DNA of 64,000 bases, from the NCBI GenBank assembly GCA_024693045.1, contig JAILLQ010000020.1, positions 163,387 to 227,386 of the forward strand, in the 5' to 3' direction. This document shows, piece after piece, positions 1 to 8,378 of the stretch. The notes under the pieces are model-generated. The model made no database searches. It saw only the letters and a program-made list of their open reading frames with translations, and was not told where the DNA came from. A program made the translations under genes and the position numbers. The DNA comes from Treponema sp. (GTDB lineage Bacteria; Spirochaetota; Spirochaetia; Treponematales; Treponemataceae). The stretch's first letter is position 1. Each line of letters opens with the position of its first letter.

Positions 1-2
1 GC

Positions 3-1142
3 GACGAAACTTTTAAACAGATGCTTCAAGCCCGCTCTAGTGAAAACCTTATCGTAATCACAAGTGACCGCGAAAAAATTTACGAACTCTGTATAGAAAA
101 GAAAATAAAACTTTTAATAATTACATCCGGCTATATGCTTTCAAAAGAATTAAAAGAAAAAGCAAAAGCAAATGGAGTAAGCGTTATCATGAGTCCTTAT
201 TCAACAAGCGACACAGTAATGATGATTGCCTACTCAACTCCAGTTAGCATAATGGCTGACCCGGAAATCCAGGCAGTACAGCCTTCAGACACAATTTCAA
301 GAATTCGCACAATACTTTTGGAATCTCCAATCCGCCGTCTTCCTGTTGTTGACACAGAAAATAAAGTTATTGGAATTATTTCTGAACATGACCTTACTAA
401 TGAACCAAATATAAGACTCGTTTTAGTTGATCACAATGAAAAAACACAGGCTGTAGAAGGTGTTGAACATTATAAAATTGAAGAAGTTATTGATCACCAT
501 AGAATCGGAGGATTTTCAACTTCTTATCCAATTACCTTTATTAACAAACCTATTGGTTCAACTGCAACAATTATTACAACTCTTTATCAGGAAGCAAAAA
601 TTCCAATTCCAAAGGAAATTGCAAGTCTTTTGCTGTGTGGAATATTGAGCGATACATTGATTTTAAAATCGACAACAACAACAGAAATTGACCGACAGAC
701 GGCAGAATACCTTGCTAACATTACTGACTTAGACATTGAAACTATCGGCAGAGAGATACTTACAGCCGGAAGTAGAATTAAAGATAGAAGTGCAACAGAA
801 GTTATTCACCAGGATATGAAGGAATATCGAGAAGACAAGATTTGCTACACAGTTAGCCAGATTGAAGTTGGTGATTTGAAAGAAATCATGGACAGGAAGA
901 TGGATTTTCTTTCCGAACTGGAAATCGAACGAAGGGCAAACAAGGCTTTGTTCTCTGCCCTGCTTGTTACAGACATTACTCAGCTTTCTAGTATCCTTTT
1001 GATAGAATACGATCCTAAGTTTGAATCGTTTATAACATTCCAGAAGCAGGAAAAAAATGTTTACTTCTTAAAAGATGTTGTTAGCCGCAAAAAGCAGCTC
1101 ATTCCTTTAATTACAGAACTTGTTGAAAACTTTACAAATTAG
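3..1142 (+). CDS. Manganese-dependent inorganic pyrophosphatase (CBS/DHH family), 3' part
   Basis: Family II pyrophosphatases hydrolyse PPi to two phosphates in the cytoplasm and drive biosynthesis. The frame is open to the left edge (codons begin at base 3), so the N-terminus, including the first metal-binding motifs of the DHH domain, lies outside the window. Visible in order: the end of a DRTGG-like/CBS regulatory insert (LPVVDTENKVIGIISEHDL is a CBS strand-helix signature), the DHH motif in VIDHHRIGG near residue 155, then the DHHA2 domain with GSTATI and CGILSDTLILKS. The CBS-containing subfamily is regulated by adenine nucleotides, which is family knowledge. It ends 2 nt from the stop of the converging GGDEF gene. 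An internal ATG at 21 is probably not the true start. Confidence 0.85.
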   Translation, partial: DETFKQMLQARSSENLIVITSDREKIYELCIEKKIKLLIITSGYMLSKELKEKAKANGVSVIMSPYSTSDTVMMIAYSTPVSIMADPEIQAVQPSDTISRIRTILLESPIRRLPVVDTENKVIGIISEHDLTNEPNIRLVLVDHNEKTQAVEGVEHYKIEEVIDHHRIGGFSTSYPITFINKPIGSTATIITTLYQEAKIPIPKEIASLLLCGILSDTLILKSTTTTEIDRQTAEYLANITDLDIETIGREILTAGSRIKDRSATEVIHQDMKEYREDKICYTVSQIEVGDLKEIMDRKMDFLSELEIERRANKALFSALLVTDITQLSSILLIEYDPKFESFITFQKQEKNVYFLKDVVSRKKQLIPLITELVENFTN

Positions 1143-1144
1143 TT

Positions 1145-2413
1145 TTATTTTCTGACTACTTCAGGGTGTTCTTCATGGTATTTTGCCTTAGCTTCATACA
1201 TTGCCTGTTCGGCCTTTTCTACAAGGTCTTCAAGGGAATGTGGCAAAATACCGAAAGCTGAACCAACAGAAACGGAGGTATCTTTTAATGCTTCTGCACA
1301 AGAGATAAATGAACTTGTACGGGTGTTAAATTCTTCTTCAGTAGAATCCTGAATAATGGTTATAAATTCATCACCGCCAATTCGATAACATGAATTTGTT
1401 CTAAAGGATTTTTTAAGGAAATCGGCAAATGATTTCAGATAATTATCTCCGGCAGCATGACCAAAATTATCATTCATGTATTTTAAGCCGTTAAGGTCAG
1501 AAAAAATTACGCCGCAAGAACCAGATGTTCTTTTATTAATCTGCACTAGAATCTGATTATAAGCGGTACGATTCTGAAGACCTGTTAATGAATCTTCAAA
1601 ACTAATCTTTTCAAGAGATTTCTGCTTTCTCATCTGTTCAGCATATTCATCTTCAATATCCCTGACATAAATCATTATGTTCTGATTTTGAAGTGTAAAA
1701 TCAGGAGAAGGAACGGCTTCAAAAACTACCCAGCGGAATTCACCGTTAGTCTTTCGCCTATAACGAATACGAAGATTACCTCTTTTTTCAAGGAAGAAAC
1801 GCCTCATATAATCAATTTCGGTCATTCGTTTAAAAACATCGCTATCGTCCGGATGGATTTTTTCAGTTTCTCTTATTTCTAAAAGCCATTGAGAAAGAAA
1901 CTTTTTTCCAGCCTCTGTTTCCGGTAATTCACCTTCCCGAGCTTTTACAATTGTGTAGCTGTCGAAAAATAGGTCAACCTGTAGAATTTTATGGAAATCA
2001 AAGTTCAATTCACGAACTGCAGTATTTTCATTACAGATTTTCTCATCGGCTAATTTTTTTGTAAGGATGACAACAGGATTTTCCAAAGAAAAGTCTTTAG
2101 GACGGATAAATTCCTGTGTCACCCAATGATACTGGTCACCAACGATACATCTATATGTAAGGGTATTTTTATTAGACTCAAAAATATTAGCAATTAAAGT
2201 TTTGCGGGCAATAAAGTTTTTATATTCGGTCAAATCATTTGCGTAAATTTGAGAAAGATTAGCTGAACTTTCAAAAAATGAAAAAATATCTGTACATTCC
2301 TGCACAGCATCTGGAGTTTTTAAAAATGTATAAGTTCCGGAAACGATATTAATTTTTGCTACAGAGATAAAGTCATTCCAAATAGTTTCCAACGCAAATT
2401 CTTTGTCTTCCAT
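1145..2413 (-). CDS. PAS-GGDEF diguanylate cyclase
   Basis: A 422-residue cytoplasmic protein predicted to make c-di-GMP from two GTP. The N-terminal ~140 residues are unassigned, with no membrane segment. A PAS fold follows (RRKTNGEFRWVVFEAVPSP near residues 225-240 is typical of PAS_3). A C-terminal GGDEF domain has an intact active site (YRIGGDEFITI) and the upstream FSDLNGLKYMND motif. The RxxD inhibitory site normally found five residues before GGDEF is not intact (RTNS), so product inhibition through that site is unlikely. It lies 47 nt downstream of gltX on the same strand. No good ribosome binding site precedes the ATG; a CATCGG/CCGATG hairpin lies just upstream. Confidence 0.88.
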   Translation of the reverse strand: MEDKEFALETIWNDFISVAKINIVSGTYTFLKTPDAVQECTDIFSFFESSANLSQIYANDLTEYKNFIARKTLIANIFESNKNTLTYRCIVGDQYHWVTQEFIRPKDFSLENPVVILTKKLADEKICNENTAVRELNFDFHKILQVDLFFDSYTIVKAREGELPETEAGKKFLSQWLLEIRETEKIHPDDSDVFKRMTEIDYMRRFFLEKRGNLRIRYRRKTNGEFRWVVFEAVPSPDFTLQNQNIMIYVRDIEDEYAEQMRKQKSLEKISFEDSLTGLQNRTAYNQILVQINKRTSGSCGVIFSDLNGLKYMNDNFGHAAGDNYLKSFADFLKKSFRTNSCYRIGGDEFITIIQDSTEEEFNTRTSSFISCAEALKDTSVSVGSAFGILPHSLEDLVEKAEQAMYEAKAKYHEEHPEVVRK

Positions 2414-2424
2414 AAAAGTTTGCC

Positions 2425-2441
2425 CATCGGAAATACCGATG
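2425..2441. repeat. Small inverted repeat upstream of the GGDEF gene
   Basis: CATCGG, a 5-nt loop and CCGATG form a perfect 6-bp stem between gltX and the GGDEF start. It is not followed by a T-run on the minus strand, so it is not a terminator. It could be an operator or a hairpin that limits translation of the GGDEF gene. Confidence 0.4.
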
Positions 2442-2460
2442 AGCTATTCCCCTTTATAAA

Positions 2461-4038
2461 CTAAAATGTAGCTAAAGTTCTCTCGATTCTTTCAAGTGAT
2501 TTTTCTACGCCAAGAATAAGAATTGATCCCATAAGTGGTGGAGAAACGCGGCTTCCTGTTACGGCCATACGGATTGGCATCATAAAGTCACCGAGTTTAA
2601 TTCCAAGTTCTTCGGCACATTTTTTAGCAAGTTCTTCACTGGCTTCGTGGTCAAGACCTGGAAGAGCCTTAACAAAGTCCTTAGCTTTTTCAAGAACTTC
2701 CTTTGTTTTGGCAGCGTCAATCTTTTTAGGAATAATCTGTTCTACAGGTGGAACAGCTGGTTCTGTAAAGAGGAAGTGAACCATTTCTGCCGCGTCTGTA
2801 AGGTACTTTAGGCGTTCCTTGATAAGAGGCATAAGAGCTAAAAGTTTAGCCTTAACATCAGCGCTAGTCATATTCATGCTCTTGTCTACGCAAACAGGTT
2901 CTCCGTCGTCACCCAAAGCAATTCCCGAATATTCAGGACCAACTTTTGGAGCTGGCTGTGGATTTTCAGGATTTATTTCAAGAGCGGCGTCCCCAGTTCC
3001 TGTAATAAATGGAAGTGTCCACTTGTAGAGTTCTTCGTCGCTAAGCATGCGGATATAGTTTCCGTTGAAGTATTCAAGTTTTTTGTAGTCGAATACAGCA
3101 GGAGCCTTATTCAAATGTTCAAGGCTGAAGTTCTTGGCAAGTTCTTCAAGAGTGTAGAATTCTTTTCCTTCTTCGTATGAACAGCCGAGCATTGCAACAT
3201 AGTTTACAATTGCCTGTGGAAGGTAACCGCGGGCACGGAATTCGTTTACAGAAGTTGAACCGTGGCGCTTAGAAAGTTTTTTACCGTCCTGACCGTTTAC
3301 CATTGGAAGATGGCAGAATTCAGGATGTTCCCAGCCAAAAGAGCGGTACATCTGAACATGGAGAGGAGTAGAAGGAATCCATTCCTGAGCTCGCATTACA
3401 TGGCTGATTTTCATAAAGTGGTCGTCAACGATGTTTGCAAGGTGATATGTTGGGAATCCGTCGCTCTTTAAAAGAACAGGATCTGGAGAAATATCTTCGT
3501 TTTTCCATTCGATGTTTCCCAAAATATGATCTGTAAAAGTTGTTGTTCCTTCCATTGGAACCTTGAGGCGGATTACATAAGGTTTTCCGGCATCAAGATT
3601 AGCTTTTACTTCCTCTGGAGTAAGGTGACGGCAGTTTCTGTCATAACCTGGAGCCATTTTGTTTTCTGTCTGAATCTTGCGGATGCGGTCAAGGCGTTCA
3701 GAATCACAGAAACAGTAGTAAGCTTCTCCTTTTTCTACAAGTTCCATTGCATATTTCTTGTAAAGTTCAAAACGTTCGCTCTGAACATAAGGACCGTATT
3801 GGCCGCCCTTATCGCCACCTTCGTCCCAGTCAATTCCAAGCCAGGCCATAGTGTCGTAAAGATTTTTTACGTATTTTTCGTCATAACGTGTGCGGTCAGT
3901 GTCTTCAAGACGGAGAATGAATTTTCCGCCCTTTGAACGAGCATAAAGATAATTAAAAAGTGCTGTGCGAACACCGCCGATGTGCTGCATTCCTGTTGGG
4001 GAAGGAGCATAACGAACACGAACTTCTTTTGATTCCAT
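2461..4038 (-). CDS. gltX: Glutamyl-tRNA synthetase
   Basis: Class I synthetase charging tRNA-Glu in the cytoplasm. The HIGH-like signature PSPTGMQHIGG is at residues 12-22 and the KMSKS-equivalent KLSKRHG is near residue 257. At 525 residues it is slightly longer than the usual ~470-500. The long C-terminal half (anticodon-binding domain) carries an insertion around residues 355-390. The ATG at 4038 is preceded by AAGAGGT at good spacing, and a TTGAGC-N17-TATAAT promoter lies upstream. In most bacteria lacking GlnRS this enzyme also makes Glu-tRNA-Gln for the GatCAB route; that cannot be decided here. Confidence 0.97.
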   Translation of the reverse strand: MESKEVRVRYAPSPTGMQHIGGVRTALFNYLYARSKGGKFILRLEDTDRTRYDEKYVKNLYDTMAWLGIDWDEGGDKGGQYGPYVQSERFELYKKYAMELVEKGEAYYCFCDSERLDRIRKIQTENKMAPGYDRNCRHLTPEEVKANLDAGKPYVIRLKVPMEGTTTFTDHILGNIEWKNEDISPDPVLLKSDGFPTYHLANIVDDHFMKISHVMRAQEWIPSTPLHVQMYRSFGWEHPEFCHLPMVNGQDGKKLSKRHGSTSVNEFRARGYLPQAIVNYVAMLGCSYEEGKEFYTLEELAKNFSLEHLNKAPAVFDYKKLEYFNGNYIRMLSDEELYKWTLPFITGTGDAALEINPENPQPAPKVGPEYSGIALGDDGEPVCVDKSMNMTSADVKAKLLALMPLIKERLKYLTDAAEMVHFLFTEPAVPPVEQIIPKKIDAAKTKEVLEKAKDFVKALPGLDHEASEELAKKCAEELGIKLGDFMMPIRMAVTGSRVSPPLMGSILILGVEKSLERIERTLATF

Positions 4039-4091
4039 ATATATTTACCTCTTAAAAAACAAATGAATACAAACTCTAAAGGAATTATACT

Positions 4092-4120
4092 ATTATACTG
4101 AAAAGTTTTATGTTGCTCAA
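4092..4120 (-). promoter_or_regulatory. gltX promoter
   Basis: On the minus strand, TTGAGC (4115-4120), a 17-nt spacer and TATAAT (4092-4097) form a near-consensus sigma-70 promoter. The predicted start leaves a leader of about 45 nt containing a Shine-Dalgarno sequence. Confidence 0.7.
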
Positions 4121-4162
4121 TTATGATAAAGGATTTGCACTTTGATTAGTTTTTAACTTTTT

Positions 4163-4213
4163 AAAATAAAAAGCGGCCAGGCAGTATGTCAGTGGAGGAG
4201 GCGCCCGGCCGCA
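4163..4213 (-). terminator. Terminator of the chvE-mmsAB operon
   Basis: GCGGCC-A-GGC at 4173-4182 pairs with GCC-C-GGCCGC ending at 4212. On the minus strand this GC-rich hairpin is followed by TTTTTATTTT (complement of 4163-4172). It lies just beyond the stop of mmsB. Confidence 0.85.
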
Positions 4214-4233
4214 AGACTATTCAATTTTAATTA

Positions 4234-5421
4234 TCACACCTTCATGCGGCGTGCACGTACATCGAAGAGTACGGCAAGAATAAGAATTGCACCACGTACG
4301 ATATACTGGTAAGCAATACCAATTCCCATAAGGTTCATACCGTTTGTAAGAGCAGACATTACCAAAGCACCAATTATAGTACCTGTAACGCGACCAGAAC
4401 CACCGGCTGCTGAAACACCACCTACATAACAAGAAGCAATTGCATCCATTTCAAAAGCGTTACCAGCTGTTGGAGTAGCTGACTGAAGGCGAGCTGTAAA
4501 AAGGATACCTGCAAGACCAGCAAGTGCACCCATTGAACAGAATACAAACATAGTTATTTTCTGTACGTTGATACCACTAAGTTCTGCGGCTTCTGGGTTA
4601 CCACCAATTGCATAAATATGACGACCTAAAACAGTGTTGTCCATCATAAAAGCATAGATTCCAAGAACAACAAGAACAATTACTACTGTCCAAGAAAGAC
4701 CATGGTACATTGCAAGTTTTGTTGTAAAGAACATGATAAGGATTGTCATAAAAATCATCTTTGCTACGAACAAAGTGAATGGTGTATCCTGAAGATTATA
4801 CTTTGCACGATTTTTGCGGTCTTTAATTCCTGTAAGAATAATGAAGACTACAAGTGCAAGACCAAGAATCATTGTCAAAACATGGAATGGAATCTTTATT
4901 TCAGAAGGAACGTTGTGTTTAAAGAAATCTGGAATAAAGCCATTTCCTAAAGCATTAAATGTAGGATTTTTTACGATGATAGTACCAATTCCACCTGTTA
5001 CAAGAAGCAAAGCTCCGCGGAAGATAAACATACCGGCGAGAGTTACTACAAAGGCAGGAACAGCACATTTTGCTACTAAAAATCCCTGGTAAAGACCAAT
5101 TAAAACACCAACTGCCATTGCTCCAATGACAATTACAAAAACAGGAATACCCGTATTTTTCATAAGCAGGGCAGCAAGAGCACCGATAAATCCACAGGCA
5201 TAACCTACAGAAAGATCGATCTGGCGAATGATGAGTACCAATGTCATACCGATAGCAAGAACTGCAACATATCCAGTCTGATCAAAAAGGTTACTCAAGT
5301 TTCGGGAAGTAAGGAATGTTCCTCCAGTTGTAACTGTGAAGAACAACATAACTGCAAGCAAAGCAATAAACATACCGTACTGCTTTACGTTCTTTTTCAT
5401 TATTGTAAAAATTTCATTCAT
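4234..5421 (-). CDS. mmsB: Monosaccharide ABC transporter permease (MmsB/GguB/XylH type)
   Basis: Inner-membrane permease of a CUT2-family sugar importer, 395 residues with about ten hydrophobic segments. The conserved permease signature DLSVG occurs near residue 70 (IIRQIDLSVGYACGF), and the C-terminal half has the EAAELSGINV coupling-type loop near residue 280. Length and the ~50-residue insertion around residues 165-215 fit the ChvE-GguA-GguB (MmsA/MmsB) branch better than RbsC. It is the last gene of chvE-mmsA-mmsB, 15 nt after mmsA, with AGGAG before the ATG and a strong terminator after it. The substrate is probably xylose, glucose, galactose or arabinose; the sequence does not settle which. 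Confidence 0.9.
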   Translation of the reverse strand: MNEIFTIMKKNVKQYGMFIALLAVMLFFTVTTGGTFLTSRNLSNLFDQTGYVAVLAIGMTLVLIIRQIDLSVGYACGFIGALAALLMKNTGIPVFVIVIGAMAVGVLIGLYQGFLVAKCAVPAFVVTLAGMFIFRGALLLVTGGIGTIIVKNPTFNALGNGFIPDFFKHNVPSEIKIPFHVLTMILGLALVVFIILTGIKDRKNRAKYNLQDTPFTLFVAKMIFMTILIMFFTTKLAMYHGLSWTVVIVLVVLGIYAFMMDNTVLGRHIYAIGGNPEAAELSGINVQKITMFVFCSMGALAGLAGILFTARLQSATPTAGNAFEMDAIASCYVGGVSAAGGSGRVTGTIIGALVMSALTNGMNLMGIGIAYQYIVRGAILILAVLFDVRARRMKV

Positions 5422-5436
5422 GGGAATCTCCTAAAA

Positions 5437-6957
5437 TTAGTTTTCTGTACAAAGTTTCATAATATTTTCCTGAGTAGCTTCAGAACCGCTCATTTCCCCG
5501 GCGATTACGCCTCCAGAAACTACACAAACTCTGTCACTCATACCAAGAACTTCCGGCAATTCAGATGAAATCATAATTATACTCATACCCTGCTCAACAA
5601 GCTGATTCATAAGTGTATAGATTTCGTATTTTGCACCAACATCAATACCTCTAGTTGGTTCATCCAAAATCAGAACGTCCGGTTTTGTAAGCATCCATTT
5701 TGCAAGTGAAACTTTCTGCTGGTTACCACCCGAAAGAGAACTTACCTTTACGTCTACAGACGGACATTTAATGTGCAAGTCACTTCGATATTGATTTCCA
5801 GTTACAATTTCCTTGTTTCTGTCGATTACAAATCCATTTGAAAGATCTCTTAAAGAAGCTAAAGTGATATTCTGTTTAATATCCTGATCCAAAATCAAAC
5901 CATCGCCCTTACGATCTTCTGACACATAAGCAAAACCGTCTGCAATTGCCTGTTTTGGACTTAAATAATTCACTTTCTTGCCATCTTTAAAAACCTCGCC
6001 TTCAACCTTGTATTTTTTAGGATTACCAAAAACGCTCAAAGCAAACTCTGTGCGTCCGGCTCCCATAAGACCCGCAAGACCTAAAATTTCGCCCTTGCGT
6101 ACTTTTAAATTCACGCCTTTTAAAAGCTGACGGGAAACATTGTAGTCGTATACTTTCCAGTCACGAACTTCAAATGCCACATCACCAATATTCTGATGTT
6201 CCCGTTTTGGATAAATATTTGTAAGTTCTCGACCAACCATGTGCTTAATGATTAATTCTTCAGTAAGTTCACTTCGGTCAAGGCTTGCAACTGTTTTACC
6301 ATCACGCAAAACAGTAACTTTATCTGCAATGGCAAGAACTTCTTTTAACTTGTGAGAAATCATGATGCTTGTAACACCTTGATTTTTTAAGTTCACAATC
6401 AATTTCAGAAGATTTTCACTATCATCTTCATTTAACGAAGAAGTAGGTTCATCCAAAATCAAGATACGGATATTTTTGCTCAAAGCTTTTGCAATTTCGA
6501 CAAGCTGCTGTTTACCGGTTCCCAAATCTTTTACTTTGGTACTAGGGTCTACATCAAGTCCAACCTTTTCAAGTTGTTTTTTTGCCTGTACTATGGTTTC
6601 ATTCCAGTTTATTGTTCCATCAGGCTTTCTGATTTCATGACCGAGATAAATATTCTCGTATACAGAAAGTTCTGGAATAAGAGCAAGTTCCTGGTAAATG
6701 ATTGCAAGACCTGCTTTTTCGCTATCCTTAATATTCTTGTATTGCTGAACTTCTCCGTCGATGATTACCTGTCCTTCGTAAGTCCCATAAGGCCATACTC
6801 CGGAAAGAACTTTCATCAAAGTTGATTTTCCGGCTCCATTTTCTCCTACAAGAAAAAGAATCTGACCTTCCTCAACTTTGAACGTAACGTTATCCAAAGC
6901 TTTTACACCTGGAAACTCTTTAGTAATGTTCGCCATTTCAAGGATTGTCTTTGCCAT
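5437..6957 (-). CDS. mmsA: Monosaccharide ABC transporter ATP-binding protein (MmsA/GguA/XylG type)
   Basis: A 506-residue tandem ATPase energising sugar import. The first nucleotide-binding domain has Walker A GENGAGKST near residue 38 and the phrase GVWPYGTYEGQ, characteristic of the XylG/GguA branch. The second domain, as in other CUT2 ATPases, has a degenerate Walker A (GLMGAGRTE) but a good signature and Walker B (LSGGNQQK, DVLILDEPTRGIDVG). The start has GGGGGA 4 nt before the ATG. It is separated from chvE by 71 nt containing a hairpin with a T-run that may reduce expression relative to the binding protein. Confidence 0.93.
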   Translation of the reverse strand: MAKTILEMANITKEFPGVKALDNVTFKVEEGQILFLVGENGAGKSTLMKVLSGVWPYGTYEGQVIIDGEVQQYKNIKDSEKAGLAIIYQELALIPELSVYENIYLGHEIRKPDGTINWNETIVQAKKQLEKVGLDVDPSTKVKDLGTGKQQLVEIAKALSKNIRILILDEPTSSLNEDDSENLLKLIVNLKNQGVTSIMISHKLKEVLAIADKVTVLRDGKTVASLDRSELTEELIIKHMVGRELTNIYPKREHQNIGDVAFEVRDWKVYDYNVSRQLLKGVNLKVRKGEILGLAGLMGAGRTEFALSVFGNPKKYKVEGEVFKDGKKVNYLSPKQAIADGFAYVSEDRKGDGLILDQDIKQNITLASLRDLSNGFVIDRNKEIVTGNQYRSDLHIKCPSVDVKVSSLSGGNQQKVSLAKWMLTKPDVLILDEPTRGIDVGAKYEIYTLMNQLVEQGMSIIMISSELPEVLGMSDRVCVVSGGVIAGEMSGSEATQENIMKLCTEN

Positions 6958-6980
6958 TTGTCCCCCAATCTGCTTAATTG

Positions 6981-7014
6981 ATAAAAAATGACTGCACTGC
7001 AGAAAAGTGCAGCC
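6981..7014 (-). terminator. Intra-operon attenuator-like hairpin between chvE and mmsA
   Basis: CTGCACT (6992-6998) and AGTGCAG (7006-7012) form a perfect 7-bp stem, extendable by wobble pairs. On the minus strand it is followed by TCATTTTTTATC. Hairpins in this position commonly give partial termination or protect the 3' end of the binding-protein message, so that binding protein outnumbers transporter. Confidence 0.6.
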
Positions 7015-7028
7015 ATTTAGTTATTTAA

Positions 7029-8126
7029 CTAGAACTTCAAAGCGCTCTTAGCACCGTTGTAATCAGCTTCAACAAGAAGATTGATATTTGACTTGTTGAT
7101 AACAGTTACAGTTGTCTGCTTAGCAGGAACTTTCTTTACGTTGTTGTCGTATGTTGAAGTTGTAACAGGTGTATTTCCTTTGAGTACATCCAAAGCCATT
7201 GCAATTGCATCTTCTGCAAGAATTGCTGTGTTCTTCCAAACTGTCATAGACTGTTTACCGTCGATAATGTACTGAGCAGAAGCAAGTTCAGCATCCTGAC
7301 CTGTAATTACATAAGAAGTAACGGCTGTATCTTTTGCAAATTCATCAGAGATTGCACGAGCTGTTCCATCATTTGGAGCAAGAACAAAGCACTTACCTTT
7401 TTCGTCGTTTTTAGCAACTGTAAGGTTATCAGCAGCCTTTTTCTTTGCTGTATCGAAGTTCCAGTCTGTTGTAATCTGGTTGATGATTTCTGCAAGTTCT
7501 GCACGAGTAAGTTTGTTTTTACCAGCCAAAGCAGTTGCTTTGTCAGAGTTGCGGATTACAAATGTACCATCTGCAATTTTTGGCTGAAGAACTGACCAAG
7601 CGCCTTCAAAGAAGATGAATGCATTGTTGTCAGATGCAGCACCAGCATAAAGGTAAAGTGACTGGCCTTTTACACCCTTTTCAGCTCTTTCGATAAGGTA
7701 GTAACCCTGAGCTACACCAACCTGGAAGCTGTCAAATGTAACATAATAGTCAACAGCAGAAGTATCAGTAATAAGTCGGTCATAACAGATTACAGAAACG
7801 CCATCTTTTTTAGCAGCTTCTACAGCAGCAGCTGCAGCCGCACCGTCCTGAGGACAGATAACCAAAACCTTGATTCCTTTGTTCAAAAGGGCTTCTACGT
7901 TCTGTTTTTCTTTGTTTGAATCACCCTGACTAAAGAGCAATTCTACAGATGCTTTTCCTTCAAGTAATTTCTTGAAAGATGTTTCATCCTGAATCCAACG
8001 AGGTTCATCTTTTGTAGGAAGAACGATTCCGACTTCTACATTTTTTGAACCACTACAACCAACAAATCCGCTAGCTGCCATTGCGAGCAAAGCTGCACCT
8101 AAAATACCTTTTGCGATTTTTTTCAT
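7029..8126 (-). CDS. chvE: ChvE-like monosaccharide-binding lipoprotein
   Basis: Periplasmic sugar receptor for the MmsAB importer, 365 residues. It begins with a lipoprotein signal ending GFVGC (Cys24), then the ChvE-type core: IGIVLPT-like start, DEPRWIQDE, LVICPQDGAAAA, CYDRLITDTSAVDYYVTFDS and DNNAFIFFEGAWSVLQPKI. The ATG at 8126 was chosen because GGAGGCC lies just upstream and the signal peptide starts there; the frame is open further upstream to 8252, but that would bury the signal peptide. The leader region holds a TATACT-like -10 but no recognisable -35, as expected if the neighbouring AraC-type regulator activates it. Confidence 0.92.
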   Translation of the reverse strand: MKKIAKGILGAALLAMAASGFVGCSGSKNVEVGIVLPTKDEPRWIQDETSFKKLLEGKASVELLFSQGDSNKEKQNVEALLNKGIKVLVICPQDGAAAAAAVEAAKKDGVSVICYDRLITDTSAVDYYVTFDSFQVGVAQGYYLIERAEKGVKGQSLYLYAGAASDNNAFIFFEGAWSVLQPKIADGTFVIRNSDKATALAGKNKLTRAELAEIINQITTDWNFDTAKKKAADNLTVAKNDEKGKCFVLAPNDGTARAISDEFAKDTAVTSYVITGQDAELASAQYIIDGKQSMTVWKNTAILAEDAIAMALDVLKGNTPVTTSTYDNNVKKVPAKQTTVTVINKSNINLLVEADYNGAKSALKF

Positions 8127-8378
8127 AAAATAAGGCCTCCTATTTTTGCACCCAGGAATTGTCCGAAACCTGGAATACTTTAAGACAGTTTTCCCTTTTT
8201 TCCGTCTTACATGATTAAGTATAGGGCAGAAAAATAATTGTGGAGCGGCCATTTTCTAGACATTTTTTGTTTTATTGGGAATTTTTTTACAAAAAAAAGG
8301 GATTTTTTTAATGAGAATAGAACTATTTTTAGGTTAAAAATTTACCAAAAAGAAAGAATAAGTCAATTATTGGAGCAA
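8127..8378 (-). promoter_or_regulatory. Regulatory region upstream of chvE
   Basis: A 252-bp gap. On the minus strand TATACT lies near 8217-8222 without a clear -35, and the predicted leader of about 85 nt contains a CCAGG/CCTGG stem before the Shine-Dalgarno GGAGG. The half nearer the sensor operon is made of long A and T runs without a GC-rich terminator stem, so read-through from the sensor operon is possible. It is the natural place for binding sites of the AraC-type regulator. Confidence 0.45.

Noticed and set aside
8127..8252. Upstream extension of the ChvE-like protein to 407 residues
   Set aside because: The lipoprotein signal peptide and GGAGG support the ATG at 8126; the extension would bury the signal.
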